Positions 63,385 through 64,000 of a DNA stretch of 64,000 nucleotides are shown one piece after another. Under the pieces are notes generated by a model. That model saw nothing but the letters and a program-made list of their open reading frames with translations, ran no database searches and had not been told where the DNA came from. The DNA comes from Sphingomonas yabuuchiae (GTDB lineage: Bacteria; Pseudomonadota; Alphaproteobacteria; Sphingomonadales; Sphingomonadaceae): NCBI RefSeq assembly GCF_014199595.1, contig NZ_JACHNX010000005.1:62001-126000 (forward strand). Direction: 5' to 3'. A program made the translations under genes and the position numbers. The number at the start of each line of letters is the position of its first letter. The first letter of the stretch is position 1.

Positions 63385-63840
63385 TTAGCTCAACCGGTCG
63401 ATCGCCTCGGGCGTCAGCGACCCCGGGATCATCATCACCGGCACGGGCAGCGCGCCCGCGTCGGTGCCGGAAAAGTGGCTGACCAGCTTGCCCGGCGCGC
63501 CGCTGGCCGCTGCGCCCAGCACCAGCGCGGCGATGTCCGGATTGGCCGCGATGATCTCGCGGATCACCTTCGGACCGTCGCCTTCGCGCACCGTGATCGA
63601 GGGGCGCAGGCCCGATTCGTCCAGGATCGTTCCCGCCGCGCCGGCGAGTAGCGCCTCGGCCTGCTGGCGCGCCTCGTCCTCGATCGTCGCCTGGACGCCG
63701 CCGAACGCGATGAACTCCTGCGGTGGTAACACGGTCAGGATTTCGATGCCCCCGCCGGTCTTCACCGCACGCCGGGCGGCGAAGCGCAATGCGATTTTTG
63801 ATTCCGGACTGTCGTCGATCACGACCAGATAGATACGCAT
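63385..63840 (-). CDS. universal stress protein (UspA family)
   Basis: A 151-residue single-domain UspA-type alpha/beta protein opening MRIYLVVIDDSPESKIALRF and with the C-terminal nucleotide-contact region ALVLGAAASGAPGKLVSHF. The glycine loop departs from the ATP-binding G-x2-G-x9-G-S/T type, so nucleotide binding is unsure. ATG 63840 is used; the upstream extension is not conserved in character. Divergent from the last gene of the window. Confidence 0.87.
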   Translation of the reverse strand: MRIYLVVIDDSPESKIALRFAARRAVKTGGGIEILTVLPPQEFIAFGGVQATIEDEARQQAEALLAGAAGTILDESGLRPSITVREGDGPKVIREIIAANPDIAALVLGAAASGAPGKLVSHFSGTDAGALPVPVMMIPGSLTPEAIDRLS

Positions 63841-63969
63841 GGCGGCCCCCAAATTGTGTACCACGGATGCCGTTACTTAGTATTTCGTGCAAGGCCATGA
63901 CTTGACCGAGCGCAATTCGGGCGCAAGAGACGGGCCGCTACGGAATTCGTTTTCCCCGAGAGGACCTCC

Positions 63970-64000
63970 ATGTCGATCGAGATTAAGATGCCCGCGCTGT
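63970..64000 (+). CDS. probable pyruvate dehydrogenase E2 (lipoyl domain start), truncated by window
   Basis: Only the first ten codons are visible (MSIEIKMPAL), preceded by GAGAGGACCTCC. The opening closely matches the lipoyl-domain start of dihydrolipoamide acetyltransferases of alphaproteobacterial pyruvate dehydrogenase. A 2-oxoglutarate dehydrogenase E2 or other lipoyl protein cannot be excluded from so little sequence. Confidence 0.55.
   Translation, partial: MSIEIKMPAL

Overview
The window is chromosomal DNA of a Sphingomonas-like alphaproteobacterium (family Sphingomonadaceae). The signs are high G+C, tightly overlapping ATGA/TGATG operons, a CtrA-type cell-cycle regulator, a Sphingomonas-type alkaline phosphatase (PhoK family), a bacteriophytochrome with its haem oxygenase, a split methionine synthase, and many short palindromic intergenic repeats. 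I see no prophage, insertion sequence, CRISPR array or plasmid feature. It reads as ordinary core chromosome with a few unusual operons.

Layout. 1-1.0 kb: end-clipped RND efflux adaptor lipoprotein. 1.2-8.3 kb: sugar-phosphate operon (rpiA, tkt, tal, gnd, two HAD phosphatase/phosphomutase genes) running into a haem oxygenase that converges on bacteriophytochrome bphP (8.4-10.5). 10.7-16.1: leucine/isovalerate catabolism (ivd, mccB, a barstar-like gene, mccA, maoC). 16.2-18.2: TonB-dependent receptor. 18.5-23.2: cytochrome c maturation operon ccmC-D-E-F-G-H-I. 23.2-28.4: DUF3072, alanine dehydrogenase with divergent Lrp regulator, amidohydrolase, PEP-CTERM protein. 28.5-32.8: ctrA, AI-2E-family membrane protein, LysR regulator with divergent pirin and wrbA. 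33-35.5: M15 peptidase, pseudouridine synthase, ArfB ribosome rescue, repetitive lipoprotein. 35.6-41.5: methionine operon (ArsR-methyltransferase regulator, metF, metH in two genes). 41.7-44.3: EAL protein, then a haem N-oxygenase (GntA/YqcI family) plus DUF1989 protein behind a perfect FNR-type box. 44.3-48.1: PhoK and DsbD. 48.3-51.5: ATP-grasp / alpha-E / transglutaminase operon. 51.7-58.5: Bpt, threonine ammonia-lyase, Kup, 2H phosphoesterase, tRNA-Met, GGDEF cyclase. 58.5-62.2: molybdoenzyme operon (YdeP-type oxidoreductase, MobA, FdhD). 62.3-64: trxB, universal stress protein, and the first codons of what is probably a pyruvate dehydrogenase E2 gene.

How the parts work together. Three redox/maturation systems share the region: the ccm operon and DsbD deliver haem and reductant to periplasmic cytochromes, TrxB supplies thioredoxin from which DsbD draws electrons, and the MobA/FdhD set matures a molybdoenzyme. 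The methionine operon has its own regulator and a 20-bp perfect palindrome placed between probable -35 and -10 elements.

The strongest candidates for under-described biology are (i) the GntA-like haem N-oxygenase plus DUF1989 pair with an FNR/FixK/Dnr-type box 84 bp upstream, which suggests N-oxidation chemistry controlled by oxygen or NO; (ii) the ATP-grasp/alpha-E/transglutaminase operon, a predicted peptide ligation system without known substrate; (iii) a barstar-like gene translationally embedded between the two methylcrotonyl-CoA carboxylase subunits; and (iv) a haem oxygenase with no usable canonical start codon inside the sugar-phosphate operon. Three families of dispersed inverted repeats occupy most intergenic gaps.
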